A stretch of DNA of 64,000 bases from contig BTPP01000010.1 in NCBI GenBank assembly GCA_037102815.1, positions 1-64,000 of the forward strand, read 5' to 3'. The notes under the pieces were generated by a model. It saw only the letters and a program-made list of their open reading frames with translations, made no database searches and was not told the DNA's origin. The translations under genes and the position numbers were made by a program. This stretch comes from Neurospora intermedia. Lineage: Eukaryota > Ascomycota > Sordariomycetes > Sordariales > Sordariaceae. Of this stretch, positions 35,401 through 47,477 are shown piece after piece. The first letter of the stretch is position 1. Each line of letters opens with the position of its first letter.

Positions 35401-38333
35401 CTCAAGCCATTCAGTCTCCTGGCGAGCGTAGTGAAGCCGACGAGGGCACAACCCCCGACTTCGTCTCGCTCTCCCACGCAACCACGCAAAGCAACATAGA
35501 CGCCAACAGAGGCACTCCTCCACAACAGCCTCATATGCCGCCGCCGAATTGGGCGCTTTTCGACCCTCAGGATACCAATCGCCGTTTTGTTGGAACACCC
35601 GACTACCTAGCCCCAGAAACTATCAGGGGAGAGCCTCAAGACGAGACAAGTGATTGGTGGTCCGTTGGATGCATCATGTACGAATTTTTGTATGGAATCC
35701 CCCCCTTTCATGCACCTGAAGCGGAACAAGTCTTTGGGAACATCCTGGCACGTAAATTGGAGTTTCCTGAAGACAGTGATATGGAAATCTCTTCAGAGGC
35801 CAAGGATCTGATCAACAAGTTGTTGTGTTCGGATCCTCATCAGCGGCTTGGGGCGAACCGCGAAGACAAGTTTCAGTCAGGAGGTGAAGAAATACGTAGC
35901 CATCCGTGGTTCGAGGGTGTCAATTGGGAGACATTGCTGCAAGACGATGCTCAGTTCGTTCCTCAACCTGAGCATCCAGAAGATACTGAATATTTTGATT
36001 CACGTGGCGCCGTTCTCCAGTCCTTCGCTGAAGAAATGGAAGATCAGTCTTCACCTCCTAGTTCAGCCCCAGCACCTGATTATCATAACAGGCCGCATGA
36101 TGCGTTGGCGAAGGTTAGGTCCCAGGTCAACTCCAACATCAACACTGTGAAACGAGGTTTGATGCCGCTTCACATCCCCCCTCACGTCCGTGATTTGAAG
36201 AGCAGACGCTTGAGCGAGCCAGTTGCTGCCGATGATTTCGGAAACTTTTCGTTCAAAAACTTGGCTGTTCTCGAGAAGGCGAACAAGGATGTCATACAAA
36301 GACTACGGGCAGAGGCTGCGGAGTCTCAGACCAAGCCCATCAGTCCTGGAGCATTGAGCTCTATCAGCAGTCCTGGCACGATTGGAGCCTTGGAAGGCAG
36401 CCCAGTAATCGCCAACCCCGTCCAAAGGACGCTCTCTGCTGCAAAAGCATCTCAGCGTCCTCAGTCTCCTTCTGGTATTGGACACTCAAACTCTCCAAAC
36501 AGAGCTTCACAACCTTCCTCACCTCTCCTTGTGTCGTTTGTGGCTGGCCAAGGTGCGGAAGGTCGACGCAAGGCGTCTAGTAACTCATCCAGCCTTTCAC
36601 ACCAATCGGGATCATTTCAATCTACGGTGGAAGGGACACGTGTTCCACCTACTCTTCAGAAGGCGGCTACAACGACTACTGCCTCTTCCCCGTCAAACGG
36701 GCGGCTCGTCATGCCTCCTTTACCTCTGTCTCCGCAAAGGACTGTTCCTGCACACACATTAACGTCAAGTCCTCGGAATACTAGCGGTCCAGCAACAGGT
36801 CGTGCTCGCTCCCTGACTGTCGGTTCTCAAGAAGGCAGTGGAAGTCCGATATCTGCCGACATTCTGGCTCACCATAAGCGCAGGAGTCAGGTCTTTGATA
36901 TGTCGCCATCATCATCCGACACCGAGGGGGATAAGGCGAATGCGCTTCTTCGGGTACAGCGCCGGCGTCAAAGCTCCAGACGGATGTCACAGGTTTTGGA
37001 TGGTCCCATGTTTCGACCGCTAGATGTCTTGATCTGTGAAGACCATCCGGTGTCTCGCATGGTGATGGAGAAGCTCTTGGAAAAGCTCCGTTGTCGGACC
37101 ATTTCGGCGTCAACAGGCCAGGAAGCCTGCCGATATGCTTTGAGCGACATCAAGTTCGATATCATCTTCATGGAGTTCAAACTACCAGTCATCAACGGCT
37201 CTGACGTTGCCCGAATGGTCCGCGAAACGAAGAACAAAAACCATCATACTCCCATCGTTGCTATCACGGCGTATCTTAAGGAACTCCATGCTCCGCATTA
37301 CTTCGATTCGCTTATAGAGAAGCCGATTAGTTCTTCGAAGTTAAGTGAGGTCCTGAGTACTTTCTGCCAGTGGAAGCCCGCTTCGCCGGGTCAGGCCCAG
37401 ATGTTGTCACTGGGCCTACCGCCCCCTGTACCGTCCGGTCTCAGGCAAGAAAGCCTGCGCCTGGAAGACAGCCCTGTTTCTGCATCCGGCTCTTCAAAAT
37501 ATACTGTCCACTCTGGCGGTAGCGTCAAAGAGGAATCAACTTGCTCAACATTCGGCGACTCCGAATCTGTTGCAACAGACGACATTCCTGTAGTGGTCAG
37601 CCGCAAGGCCACTGGTGACTGGAGTGAAGGTGGGCTAGGTATCTCAGGCTCAGAGGAGGTCCTAGTTACCGGTGATGATGGATCCAAACCACCCGTACAT
37701 GCACAGTTGTTAACGCAGCAGTCCGCACCAGCGCAGATGGAGCACTTGGCAGGCCAAACGAAAGGTCCAGTGCCACAGCGCTCACTCGAGAAGTTGAGAG
37801 CAAGGCGAGAGTCCATCGAGAAACGCAGGCTTGAGGGCTGCATCGACTCTGCCGATGACGAGGATGAGGAGCTTGGTGCTGGCCAGGCGAATTCCGGGCA
37901 GGAACCGCACCCTGCCAAGCACCATCGCCCTAAACCCACATTACCATCGTCGAAGTTAGGAATTGAAATGATGCGGGCAAACAGCCATGATAGCATGACT
38001 GCCGCTGACTCTGAGAGTGCCAGCAGCGCTACGCTCGGGCCACCAACAGCCCAGATTGTCACTCCCACCACCGACGTGCAGATGGAACTTCCTCCACTGG
38101 TTGTTGACACTGCAGCGGCAACAATGGCTCCATACACAACTGTAGCAGACGAGGAAGCCGCTGCCGCCACTGTCTCTACGCCTCCTGACCTCAGGCCTGA
38201 GACTGAGGGCAGGAAAATTTGCCACGTTGAGCAAACACCGCGCCAATTGTCACTAGCAAAGGTGGATGAGGAGGCCGCTGAAGCAGATGAAGAGCCTACC
38301 CCTCGTCCACTTTCCCGGTCTGTGAATCAGTAG
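32413..38333 (+). CDS. rim15: Rim15-type protein kinase with PAS, zinc-binding, AGC kinase and receiver domains
   Basis: Predicted nutrient- and stress-responsive Ser/Thr kinase of the Rim15/Greatwall class, which promotes quiescence by phosphorylating endosulfine-type proteins in other species. Two exons, 32413-32874 and 32964-38333, give 1943 residues; the intron has a GTAAGT donor, a CTAAC branch and a CAG acceptor. A PAS-like domain spans ~40-130. A CRIC ... HTDLC zinc motif lies near 212-233. The kinase starts near 707 (ISKGAFGSVYLSKKK), with HRDLKPDN near 829 and DFGLS near 849. About 180 residues, rich in Ser/Pro, separate DFG from GTPDYLAPE (near 1031). A receiver domain lies near 1506-1624 (LICEDHPVSRMVMEKLL ... 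FMEFKLP ... PIVAITAY), with Glu at the usual phospho-Asp site. The Neurospora orthologue is, I believe, called stk-12. Confidence 0.94.
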
Positions 38334-38970
38334 ATACCTCCAGTAGTGATCGAAAGGCGCAGCCTGGTGGCATCGATCTAAACATACTACTCCAGCTAGA
38401 GATAACACAACGCATCGTTATCCACATTTTTCCTTATCCTTATGAGTGTTTTCTTGGGGTCATATCTGTACTTTATCCAAGCGCGGCGTTATTGGGGGAG
38501 GGGGGAGGGGGTGGTCTCAACATAGTCGGGAAGGCCTGTATCATCTACCATTCATCATCATTCGCGGTTCTTTGACATGTTTATGTCGACTTGTGTTAAC
38601 TTGTGTTGTGCGTGCAAAGCGTTGTGTGATGATAGTTTGTGATGTCATGGAACTGATGTGTGTATGTTGTGTATAAACAAAAAAAAAACCCCGAGGTAGA
38701 TGTATTGGGAACGTCATGAGGCCTACTGAACATAAGAAGAGAATTAAGTATTACCCAAGATGCGTGACGAGTTGGGAGTGTGTGGGTGGATATGGACTTC
38801 TCCGGGCGACCAATATGAACATACTTCTCGTAACCCATAAGGATAGCAATAGGAAGAGAAGAGCCGAAGGAATGGATATCAGTGGAAAGATTGCACGCAA
38901 GCCGTAATTGAAACTGATACGGGCTTGCCGATGAAGAAAGTAGGACCTCAACTGCCGTCACATGCAAAAG

Positions 38971-39022
38971 ATTTTTTTTTATTTATTTATTTATTTATTT
39001 ATTTATTTTTTTTTTTTTTTTT
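38971..39022. repeat. T-run and (ATTT)n microsatellite
   Basis: A T run, then about eight tandem ATTT units, then a second T run. It is noncoding, about 640 bases past the stop of the kinase gene. Confidence 0.95.
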
Positions 39023-39522
39023 GGGCAGCAATCAGGTGACCGCAGCAGCAGGCAGTTTTGTGCTCACACCACCAGACAGGCGACCTGCATTGCATGGGTA
39101 CATATTTACACTAATCAGTACATATTTAAATTATGCATGACATGCTTAGGTACTCTACATGGAAGGCGTGATGATCGGTAGTACCTAGAAAACACAACTT
39201 GTCAGTTATCTGATTGGTGGTGCTTTTGGCTTTTGGGAGCAGGATTTCTTTGACCACGGCAGTCGATGCTCGATAACGCCCGTCTCGTCTCTTTCGCGAA
39301 ACTCTCTCGTTGCATCACCAAGTTCACCAAGGAGATACCTACTCAGAAGGGTGTGTTCTTTTGTGAGTTTCCATGATACCGTATAGACTCGGGACAGTGG
39401 TGTTTGTTTCGGGCAGCTTCCAGGGACATCGAGGCATTATCAGACATACATATATGCATTCTATGCCTTCACGAAATCGCTCGGCAGACATGTTACCAAC
39501 TCGGAGCACTGTACATTTGAAT

Positions 39523-39594
39523 CTTTTTTTCCTTTCCTTTTTTTTCTTTTCTTTCTTTTTTTCTTTTTATTTTCCTTTTTTCCTTTTTTTTTAG
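39523..39594. repeat. Polypyrimidine (T/C) tract
   Basis: About 70 bases of almost pure T with scattered C (CTTT/TTCC units). It is noncoding, and it reads as a Phe/Ser-rich shadow frame. Confidence 0.9.
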
Positions 39595-41949
39595 GGCGCT
39601 GGAGGGACCATTTTGCACACAATTTCTGGCGGTCATGATTGTTGCAAGTTGCTCACAGACTATGCCTGAATTCCCTGGAAGTTGAAATTCAATGCCCCGA
39701 GTCTTTGTGGTAGTTGATTAGAAGCGCAGCTGAGATGCGATGTGAGATGCCGTGTAAGATACCGTACGTGCGTATGTAGTTGATCTCGTGCAATCACTAA
39801 AATTGATATCGATGCTATTCCTGCTTAGTGACAGGTTGAACCACAATTTGGAAATTGAGAAACTTAGGGAGGATCCGAGTTCCCTTAACATATGTCTGTT
39901 GGAATATTTGTTTGTATTTGGGTAGGTGCTGACCGTCGCAGCATTATTCTGGTAGGAAGTAGGGTGAAAAAGTGAGGAAATGCAGACTCTTGTTCTCTTG
40001 AAGGGGCTTTAACTTCCTGGAAAAAAAAAAAATAAGATTCAAAAAAAAAGAAGTATAAACGACAGAAGAACCTTCGGACCAGGCCCAGGATTGGTAAGTT
40101 GTATGAAGTGAAGATAAGGCTGATAGCATATATGATTAGTACTCTCAAGTCTTGTATAGTCCAAGAATCTGAGCATTCCTAACAAGGGATAGGTCACCGT
40201 TGTTATCCTCTCATGATATCCTGTATGTCAATAAAGTACAGCTAGACAATTACTAGCGAGGTTGTATAGCGTAGTGTATCTACCGGGGATAAGTGTCGAA
40301 GTTGAGATTCAAGTCTCGATATACCAATCTTTGGTAAAAGCAAGCATGCATCTAGAGTTCCACGACCACAACACAACACATCATACTATATCTCCCCAGT
40401 GCAATAACAAGGGATCACCACATTCATCCGCATTGGAGATTTCAACCGAGACTGGCCGAGTCACAACATGTGCCCCATGTCCATGTTGAGGACCCTTGGG
40501 CGCTTTCGAGGGAAGAGAAGGAGGTGGTGATGACGATGATGTTGAAGGTTATGTGTCTGTAAGACATGGATCCCTTTAACTGTGCAAAAGTGTCATCTGT
40601 ATGCCCCCTCTCCACTCTCTCACACGAATGCCAGTCAAGTATACTTGGTAAATACCTATAGGTGGTTGGCAGCATGGTGGTTATGAGATGAACGTATTTG
40701 AAGGATCGAAACGGTATCCTGCAGGCAATGATGGGAGCCACCGATTGGCTGAAACCCGACCCTCCTAGAGATGACCTGGACACTTTTGCACAGTTATAAA
40801 AGCGGGGATAGCCTATATCAGACCCGAAGCGGGGGAACTTGAGACCTTGGGGAGCTGTGGGGGTGGTTGAACATGACACAGTATTCTTCAACCAAGGCAG
40901 GGGGACAGGCGTGATTGAAATTTTAGGCTTGGTACCGAGTGAGTGGTCAACTTTTCGATGACTTGTCGAACCAGTGCATCGGATACCGGCTACAATGCGG
41001 CAGATTGCAGTGCGCGGTGCTCCTGGATGGCCTCTCTTGTGCGACTTACGCCGTGTTTGACAGGATCGCCACCTCGGTATTGTGCCAAACCCTAATGGAA
41101 CATCAGTTGGTCGCAATACACTAGAAGTTGATGAGAGTATCAAGCTTAAGGTCGAAATAAAGTTGGGTTGTCTAACTTAGCGAAGGGTTGGGGATCTTTC
41201 GGTTGCTGTGGACGGATGATTCTTATCTGCCGAGATTGCAAGCTTCCACTTTGGCTTCCATTGTGATTTTGCCGTACACTACAAAGAGCGTTGTGCGGCT
41301 CAACAACACGAGAGCACATGCCGTATCGAAGCTTCTTGTCACTGGAACAAGAGGCGAGTTGAACTGTTTGTTGTCTTGACTCGCGGCGCCGCCCGTCGGG
41401 GGAGCCGTCTAGGCCGTCTAGGCCGCTTGGCCGCGTTAGTATGTACATAGCTAGCATCGGAATGGAACAAAAGCTGCCCTTCTTTTCTCCCATATCTTGA
41501 CCGCCTTCTGGGCTTCCAAAAATGGGTTCCACGCCGGTTCCATTCCATAGGTATCGGAGTCCGTTGTGGAGAAAAACTCGGGAAACCAACCCCTCAGTCA
41601 GTCAGTCGTGCCGTTGGGACTTTTTATTGCCCCACTTGTTGTTTTCGCCGAGGTCAGCATAAGAACCGAGGGCGGCAGCATTGTGAAGGACAGATTCGAC
41701 GATGAACGGAATTTTGAGGCACAGCACAGGTTACAGTGAACACTTCCTGGACTGCCAGCCCGGATGCGCACGTCAGACACTCTTTTTACACGGACGTGTA
41801 TGGTATTTGGAGTCACCACCCAAATTCAGCGCGCCAAAAGCGGATTTAGGCTCAGGTGGTGTGGTGGGTGCCAAGAAGTGCGTTCTTGCAGATTCGGGCC
41901 CACATTTCCGGATCTACCCAGGTCGAGTGCTTTCGACCAATCATGGACA

Positions 41950-41957
41950 CACGTGGG
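41950..41957. promoter_or_regulatory. CACGTGGG word, possible Pho4/NUC-1-type site
   Basis: A CACGTG E-box with the GG 3' flank preferred by yeast Pho4, about 2.36 kb upstream of the PHO84-like transporter start. One of three identical 8-base words in this spacer. Binding is inferred only. Confidence 0.35.
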
Positions 41958-42193
41958 CGGTCTCGACCTCGTGAATGGTAATCCACCACAAAGCGAACAA
42001 GTCCAGACGCCGCGAAACACACTCAGCTGCAGTGGCTGCCAGCACCCCCCCAGCGACACACCAGGCACGTTGGACAAGCAGCGAGCTAATCTGCAGGCTG
42101 TTGATCCGAACCGCATTCGACCGCATTCGCTCCCACGCTGAACGCACGAAAATGATGCAGCCAAGAAGATCCTGCAGCCTGGGGCAAAGAGGG

Positions 42194-42201
42194 CACGTGG
42201 G
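42194..42201. promoter_or_regulatory. CACGTGGG word, possible Pho4/NUC-1-type site
   Basis: The second CACGTGGG word, about 2.12 kb upstream of the transporter start and 244 bases from the first. It sits in a G-rich context. Confidence 0.35.
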
Positions 42202-43176
42202 GGGGAATGGCACGGAGAAGACGAGGGACGGTCCAAAAACCGACTCCGTCCGCCGTCGCCGCCGCCCGCAGTCCGCATGGCTCGCTCCATCGTGGTTGGC
42301 CGGCGAGGATGGCAAAGTCAACAAAGTCAACATGCCATGCCTGTGTCCGCTTCGTCTGGGCGCGGCAGAAGGGGGAAGGAGGGCACGAGGGCACGAGGGC
42401 ATCCTCTTAGACGACATGTCTGGGCATCGTCACAACCAAGAAAAAAATGAACGAAAAGCAAAGGTGTCGTGTGTCTGACTGCCTCTTCGGCGGACGTTCC
42501 TCCTTTCTATCTTTTCTTGGCATCTTGGCTTCGTCTATGTGTAATCCACATTTCGGCCGTGCATTAACGACATCTAGGAGGTCCCGGTTGAGCTGGACTC
42601 GCTGGAGACGGAGCCCTCTGGAGTCAAAACTCAAAAGAATCCGTGAGGGATCCATTGCGGGAAGTCAGGGCGACCGGGCGGTCGGTCAGTCGGTCGGTTG
42701 GTCGGTCGGCCAACGTCGGAGCGTCGGTGTCGCGTGTTGTCTGTCGTGTGCTCTGTGTGCATATCACCAAACTCCCGTCTGCCTGGTGGCGGACCCCGAT
42801 ACCACTTGGCGGTCGTGTTGCCAATGACCCGCACGGGCGGACGCCGATGCGGCTTGAAAAAGCTGCGACGTCCTTGATTGGCTGCCAAGGCGGTCTGTTT
42901 TTGAGGCGGCAAAGCTTGACAGAGCTTGACCTCACTCTGCCCTACCAGACCTATGTACCAAGACATCCTGTTCCACGGTCTTACCCGCGTTCTGTTTCAA
43001 CCAGAATCGCTGAATTCTTCCAAGTCTTCCACGCTGGAAACAAGGAAGCCTCAGCACAGGCATCAAGTTTCGGGCATATGTCTTAGAACACCATCGCTTC
43101 ATGCCGTGCCCTCGCTGCGTCACTGTTGCCGGAAATGCCTTGCGCAATAATGAATGATATCAGCGTTAGACTGTAA

Positions 43177-43184
43177 CACGTGGG
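43177..43184. promoter_or_regulatory. CACGTGGG word, possible Pho4/NUC-1-type site
   Basis: The third CACGTGGG word, about 1.13 kb upstream of the transporter start, and the nearest of the three to the gene. NUC-1, the Neurospora phosphate regulator, is a Pho4-like protein that binds CACGTG-core sites. Confidence 0.4.
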
Positions 43185-44242
43185 CGCACCGAGCGAGCAG
43201 TGTCCGTCGTTGCCTGTTCCTGTGCGTTGTTGATCCATCTCCTCCGAACTCTTTTACTTTCTAGCGGGAGCCTTTGACATTGCGATCCTCTCATCCGTCA
43301 AGGGTTCCGTCACAAGGAAACCCAACTTTGACGGTCCCGAATGCCAGACAACAAGACTGACCGTTTCACAAAATCTACACCTCTAGCCATGCAGCTTTTC
43401 AGCTGTTTTCTTAGGAAGCTCGTAGTCAAGACCCTGAATATCCATTGGTGTCTTGGGGGGACCGGCATCCTATGCTATGATGCCATCAAATCCAATGCAT
43501 AGATGCAGGGGGGCAAGTAAAGCGAAAAAAAAAATATCAAGAAAAAAAAAAAGGCCGGAAGCGCACGGGGAAACCATTGTCAGCGGTCAGGGTCTGCAAC
43601 TCCAGTCTCCAATGAGTTCGACTGCTCCATGGAGCCCCGTTCCCCCACAGATTTTGGTGCCGTTGGAATTGGAAATTGAGAGGAAAAATTCCTGACATCT
43701 GCCAATGACAGTGCTCGATTCGACCACGACCTGATCTGGTCCGTACAGGGCCATGCCTCCGGGTGTTCGGCGTGGAGTCGCTTGTAACTGCCCCCCTGTC
43801 CATTGACCCGTCGAGGTAGCTGTACCCCTCTTGCATGCTGAATAATGGTGCAGAAACAGGTACCGCTACCCCTCCACTCTTCTTCAGCCACCTTATCCCA
43901 AACTAGAAAGAGACGGCTGGTATCCCAGCACCATCCCCAAGCTCTTCCATCCTATCCTGCCATAAGAACTCGCGACAGGTACCGGCGTTGTGGCCATCGA
44001 TTCTCATAACCATACTTTTTTCTCCAGCGGTCTTGTCCTTCTCTTCCTTCATCATCATCATCATCATCTGATCTGATCTCCAGAATCATCACGCCTGCTG
44101 TGCTGTTGGTCTAGGGATCTTGAGCAAGAGGACAAACCTCCCCCGTATCTCCTTGGTGCCATCCAAGGACCTACCTACCTACCAAAGGGGAGCCAACCTT
44201 GCACCTACTCTTTGATATCTTTTTTGATCCATCTCGCCATCC

Positions 44243-44249
44243 TATAAAT
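44243..44249 (+). promoter_or_regulatory. TATA box of the PHO84-like transporter
   Basis: TATAAAT lies 69 bases before the ATG at 44312. A CT-rich stretch follows and then a second TATATA word. The spacing would give a leader of roughly 30-45 bases. Confidence 0.5.
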
Positions 44250-44311
44250 CTCCTCTTCTTCTTCTTTATATACCCCGCCCATATACAAAACAACCACTTC
44301 AAGTCTTCAAC

Positions 44312-46513
44312 ATGGATGACGACGTAATGCGTCCCGACACTCACCACGACCCTACGCCGGGTCTGATCCCCGTGCCTCACGGCCCGGCCACCGGTGACGA
44401 GGCTCTTCAGCTTCCCTTCGGCCACACGCCTGATCCCGACCACGAGAAGGCCATCTTCGGCTACCTCACACAACCTGACGACATCTACACAAAAGACGGC
44501 ACCTACTGGGCCGACCTGCCCTTGCGCGAGAGGATAGCCTTCGTCAACAAGGTCCAGAATGAGGAGGCGAAGCAGGAGCTCAAGGCCATCGGTCGCATGA
44601 TGAAGAAGGATCCTCTCAGCCCCGTCTCTTGGTACTTCCGTAACGCCGTCCTTCCCGGTGCCGGTCTTGGTCTCGAGGGCTACGTCCTTTTCAGTATCGG
44701 CAACATCGAGCCTCTCTTCAAAGCCACCTGGCCGCAATGCTGGGGCCACAATGCTACCGAGTGCAGCAGCAACTGGATCGCTGCCGTAACATATCTCGAG
44801 GTTATCGGTATTATGGTTGGCCAGCTGGTCGTTGGTGTTATTGGTGATTGGATTGGTCGTCGCTGGGGTCTCATTCAGGATGCCGCCATCATGTTTGTCG
44901 GTTTGCTCATGCTCACGGCTTCTTGGGGTTTGACCCTCCAGGGCTGGGTTATCTGCTATGCTTGGTCTCTCTTCTTCTACGGCAAGTTCTCCCTCAAAGG
45001 CACAACAAAGTCGCATTACGTGCAAAGCTAACATTTTTTGTCTGCAGGTTTCGGTGTCGGTGGAGAATATCCCATTACTGCTACCTCCTCCATGGAGAAC
45101 TCTGTCGCGTCCGGAAAGCTTTCCACGAGAAACGACCGTCTTCACCGTGGCCGCAAGGTTACTACCGCCTTCTTGATGCAGGGTTGGGGTCAGCTTATCA
45201 ACCAGGCCCTCCTCATTATCCTCCTCCTCATATTCCATGCCGGTAGCGGATCCCCGCCCTATGGCCTCGCCACTGTCCAGTGGACATTCAGATTGTCGTT
45301 CGCCATTCCCGCCGTCGGTACCCTTTGGCTCGTCTACTACAGAACCTACAAGATGCCCCACGCCAGCCGACAGCTTATTGCCGCCAAGAAGAAGACCAAC
45401 GTTACCGGTTACGATTTTGATTCCCTTGCCATGACCACCAGGCACTTTGGAGGCCGTCTCCTCGCCACGGCTGGTTGCTGGTTCTGCAACGATGTCTTCT
45501 TCTACGGAAACAAGCTCTTCCAGGCTCAATTCATCGCCGTCATCAGCGGCGGTTCGAGCTCTGTCTTGACCGGCTGGATTTGGAACTTGTACAACGTCAT
45601 CATCTCTCTGGTCGGTTATTATCTCGCCTCGCTCCTCATGGACAACCGCTTCTATGGCCGCAAGATGATGCAGCAAGTCGGTTTCCTCATGTGCTTCATC
45701 ATGTTCGTCGTTCCCGCCTTCAAGTTGGAGTACTACACCAGCCCCGCCGGTATCAAGTCTTTCCAGGCCATGTACTTCCTCTCCAGCTTCTTCAACCAGT
45801 TTGGCCCCAACAGCGTCACCTTCCTCGTTGCCGGTGAGGTCTTCCCTACCCCCATCCGTGCCTCCGCCCACGGCTTCAGCGCCTGCTGCGGCAAAGCTGG
45901 TGCGCTTCTCGCCTCCGTTCTCTACAACTACATCGATACCCAGACCAAGTTCTACGTCGTTCCCTGGTTCGGTCTCGCCGGCATGATCCTCACCTGGCTG
46001 TTCCTCCCCGACACCACCGGTCTTGACCTTAAGGAGCAAGAGCGCCGGTGGAGCTACATCCGCGCCGGCAAGCCCGAAGACTACCACGGCATCGCCATCC
46101 ACCCCATGCACCTTTCTCTCTGGGAGCGCCTCCGCGGCGTTGGCAAGCACTACAACCCTGAGCTCGACCACAAGCAAAAGATCGAGGACATGCGTGAGGA
46201 GTGGGCCGGCAAGGAGCGCATGCGCCGCGAGAAGGAGGTCAACGGCCAGAACTCCATGGGCGACGATCTCGAGGTGGATGACTTCAACGATCAAGTCCAC
46301 CACTACTTCCGCAACACCACCGACCAGGGCATGTTCGTCAACGACGGCTCTGCCGGCCCCAGCACCCACTCGAGGTCGAGGAACAACAGCGAGCCCCCCT
46401 TCGCTTCGGGAGCGAACTCGAAGGAGGTCACGCAGGAGAAGATCCGCCCCGACAGCCCTTCGACCACACAGACCCCGTCATCGACGCGGCCTGTAAGTGA
46501 GAAGGAGCAATAA
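44312..46513 (+). CDS. PHO84-like phosphate:H+ symporter family (MFS) transporter
   Basis: Predicted plasma-membrane transporter of the PHS branch of the major facilitator superfamily, for inorganic phosphate or a phosphate ester. Two exons, 44312-44981 and 45048-46513, give 711 residues. The intron has a rare GC donor (GCAAGT), a GCTAAC branch and a CTGCAG acceptor. Only this donor joins SLFFYG to FGVGGEYPITA in frame. Residues ~1-105 are a hydrophilic leader. Membrane segments start near 110; GDWIGRRWG is the MFS loop signature, and GVGGEYPITATSSMENS is the counterpart of the PHO84 GxGGDYPLS region. AGEVFPTPIRASAHG and LPDTTGLDL mark the second half. A hydrophilic tail of ~130 residues follows, so it is longer than typical PHO84 proteins. 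The substrate is inferred from family; a glycerophosphodiester is an alternative. Confidence 0.9.
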
Positions 46514-47477
46514 GTAAGAGTTTGGGTTGTGGTGGGGTTTGGCTATTTTATACTTTTGCATCGGGATGTGTACACAAAAATTCGAAATGTTAATGATGGG
46601 GAAATGAGAACTGCACAATGATTCGGGGAACAAAAACGAAGAAGAGAGGGAGTCAAATGAAAACACCGAGCTGGGCCGGACATGGACATGAAGAAGTCCT
46701 GGGGGGGATAGTGACACGATGGGATGGATGAAGTTTTTCCTCCTGTTCTTTTTAGGTGGGCAAGGCGGGCGAGCCTGACTTTTAGCATTCTACTGGCGTA
46801 TTTTTAATGTATCATGATACCCTCCAATGCGGAAATGATGTTGGATAAACCCTCTGGTTCCTATTTCCTCGTAATCTGCATGCACGTGAAAGGGGATCGG
46901 TTCGGGGAAGGTCGGGACAATACAGCAGAGTTGATGAGATGAACAGCTCGTTCGATTCGGCTTGAATATTTTGGTCGATTTGACAAAACATTGACCAGAT
47001 GGATAGTCGATGATAGTCGATGATGATCAATGATGGAAAACGCCTGTCAAGGAGGGCTTCGCTCGATATTGAACGGTTCATCGTTTTTGATTTTCAAGAA
47101 GGCTCTGATGCCCAAAAATATTCTCAGGTATGCATGTCTCTTCCGGCGCGCGCATTTGATCACCCTGGTTACAGTGTCAACCTTCGACTTTCTACAACCG
47201 ATATTCAAGATTGAGGATCGTGTCATCAAGATATCTAAAACTCACTTGACAGGTATGTCCAGAAATCGCCGAGCCAAAAACTCACTGCCACGACAATGAC
47301 ATGGTATCCAAAACAGCCAAAACATCGCCAAGACGCCCCCACCTCTAACACTTCACTGCCAATCTTCCCCGCCAGGCTTGTCTTGCCTCACCATCCGATA
47401 TTATCTCCCTCCCTCCCATACCACCCCCCTCACTACTTCCATAACCCTCTAAGACTCTTTCTCATCCAGCTCTACCA
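46514..47477. other. Convergent 3' spacer between the transporter and the Zn2Cys6 gene
   Basis: About 960 bases between the stop codons of convergent genes. I see no supportable coding region. Short TGATAGTCGATGA repeats occur near 47000-47035. Confidence 0.55.

Larger units (their letters stand above)
38334..44311. other. 6-kb spacer between the kinase and the transporter
   Basis: No coding region I can support. An open frame of 233 codons on the minus strand (40442-41143) and overlapping frames on both strands near 41830-42480 look like chance, since they resemble no family and occupy GC-rich spacer. The stretch holds a TTTA array (38971-39022), a polypyrimidine run (39523-39594), a GGTC/GTCGGTC array near 42676-42710 and three CACGTGGG words. 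The right end is the transporter promoter. Confidence 0.5.

Noticed and set aside
40442-41143. 233-codon open frame on the minus strand
   Set aside because: Its composition is irregular, with no domain-like segment, no supported intron and overlapping frames. It lies in a long noncoding spacer and is best explained as chance.
41826-42478. Several overlapping frames of 100-167 codons on both strands
   Set aside because: GC-rich spacer has few stop codons, so frames open on all strands at once. None resembles a protein family, and the stretch is more likely upstream control DNA of the transporter.
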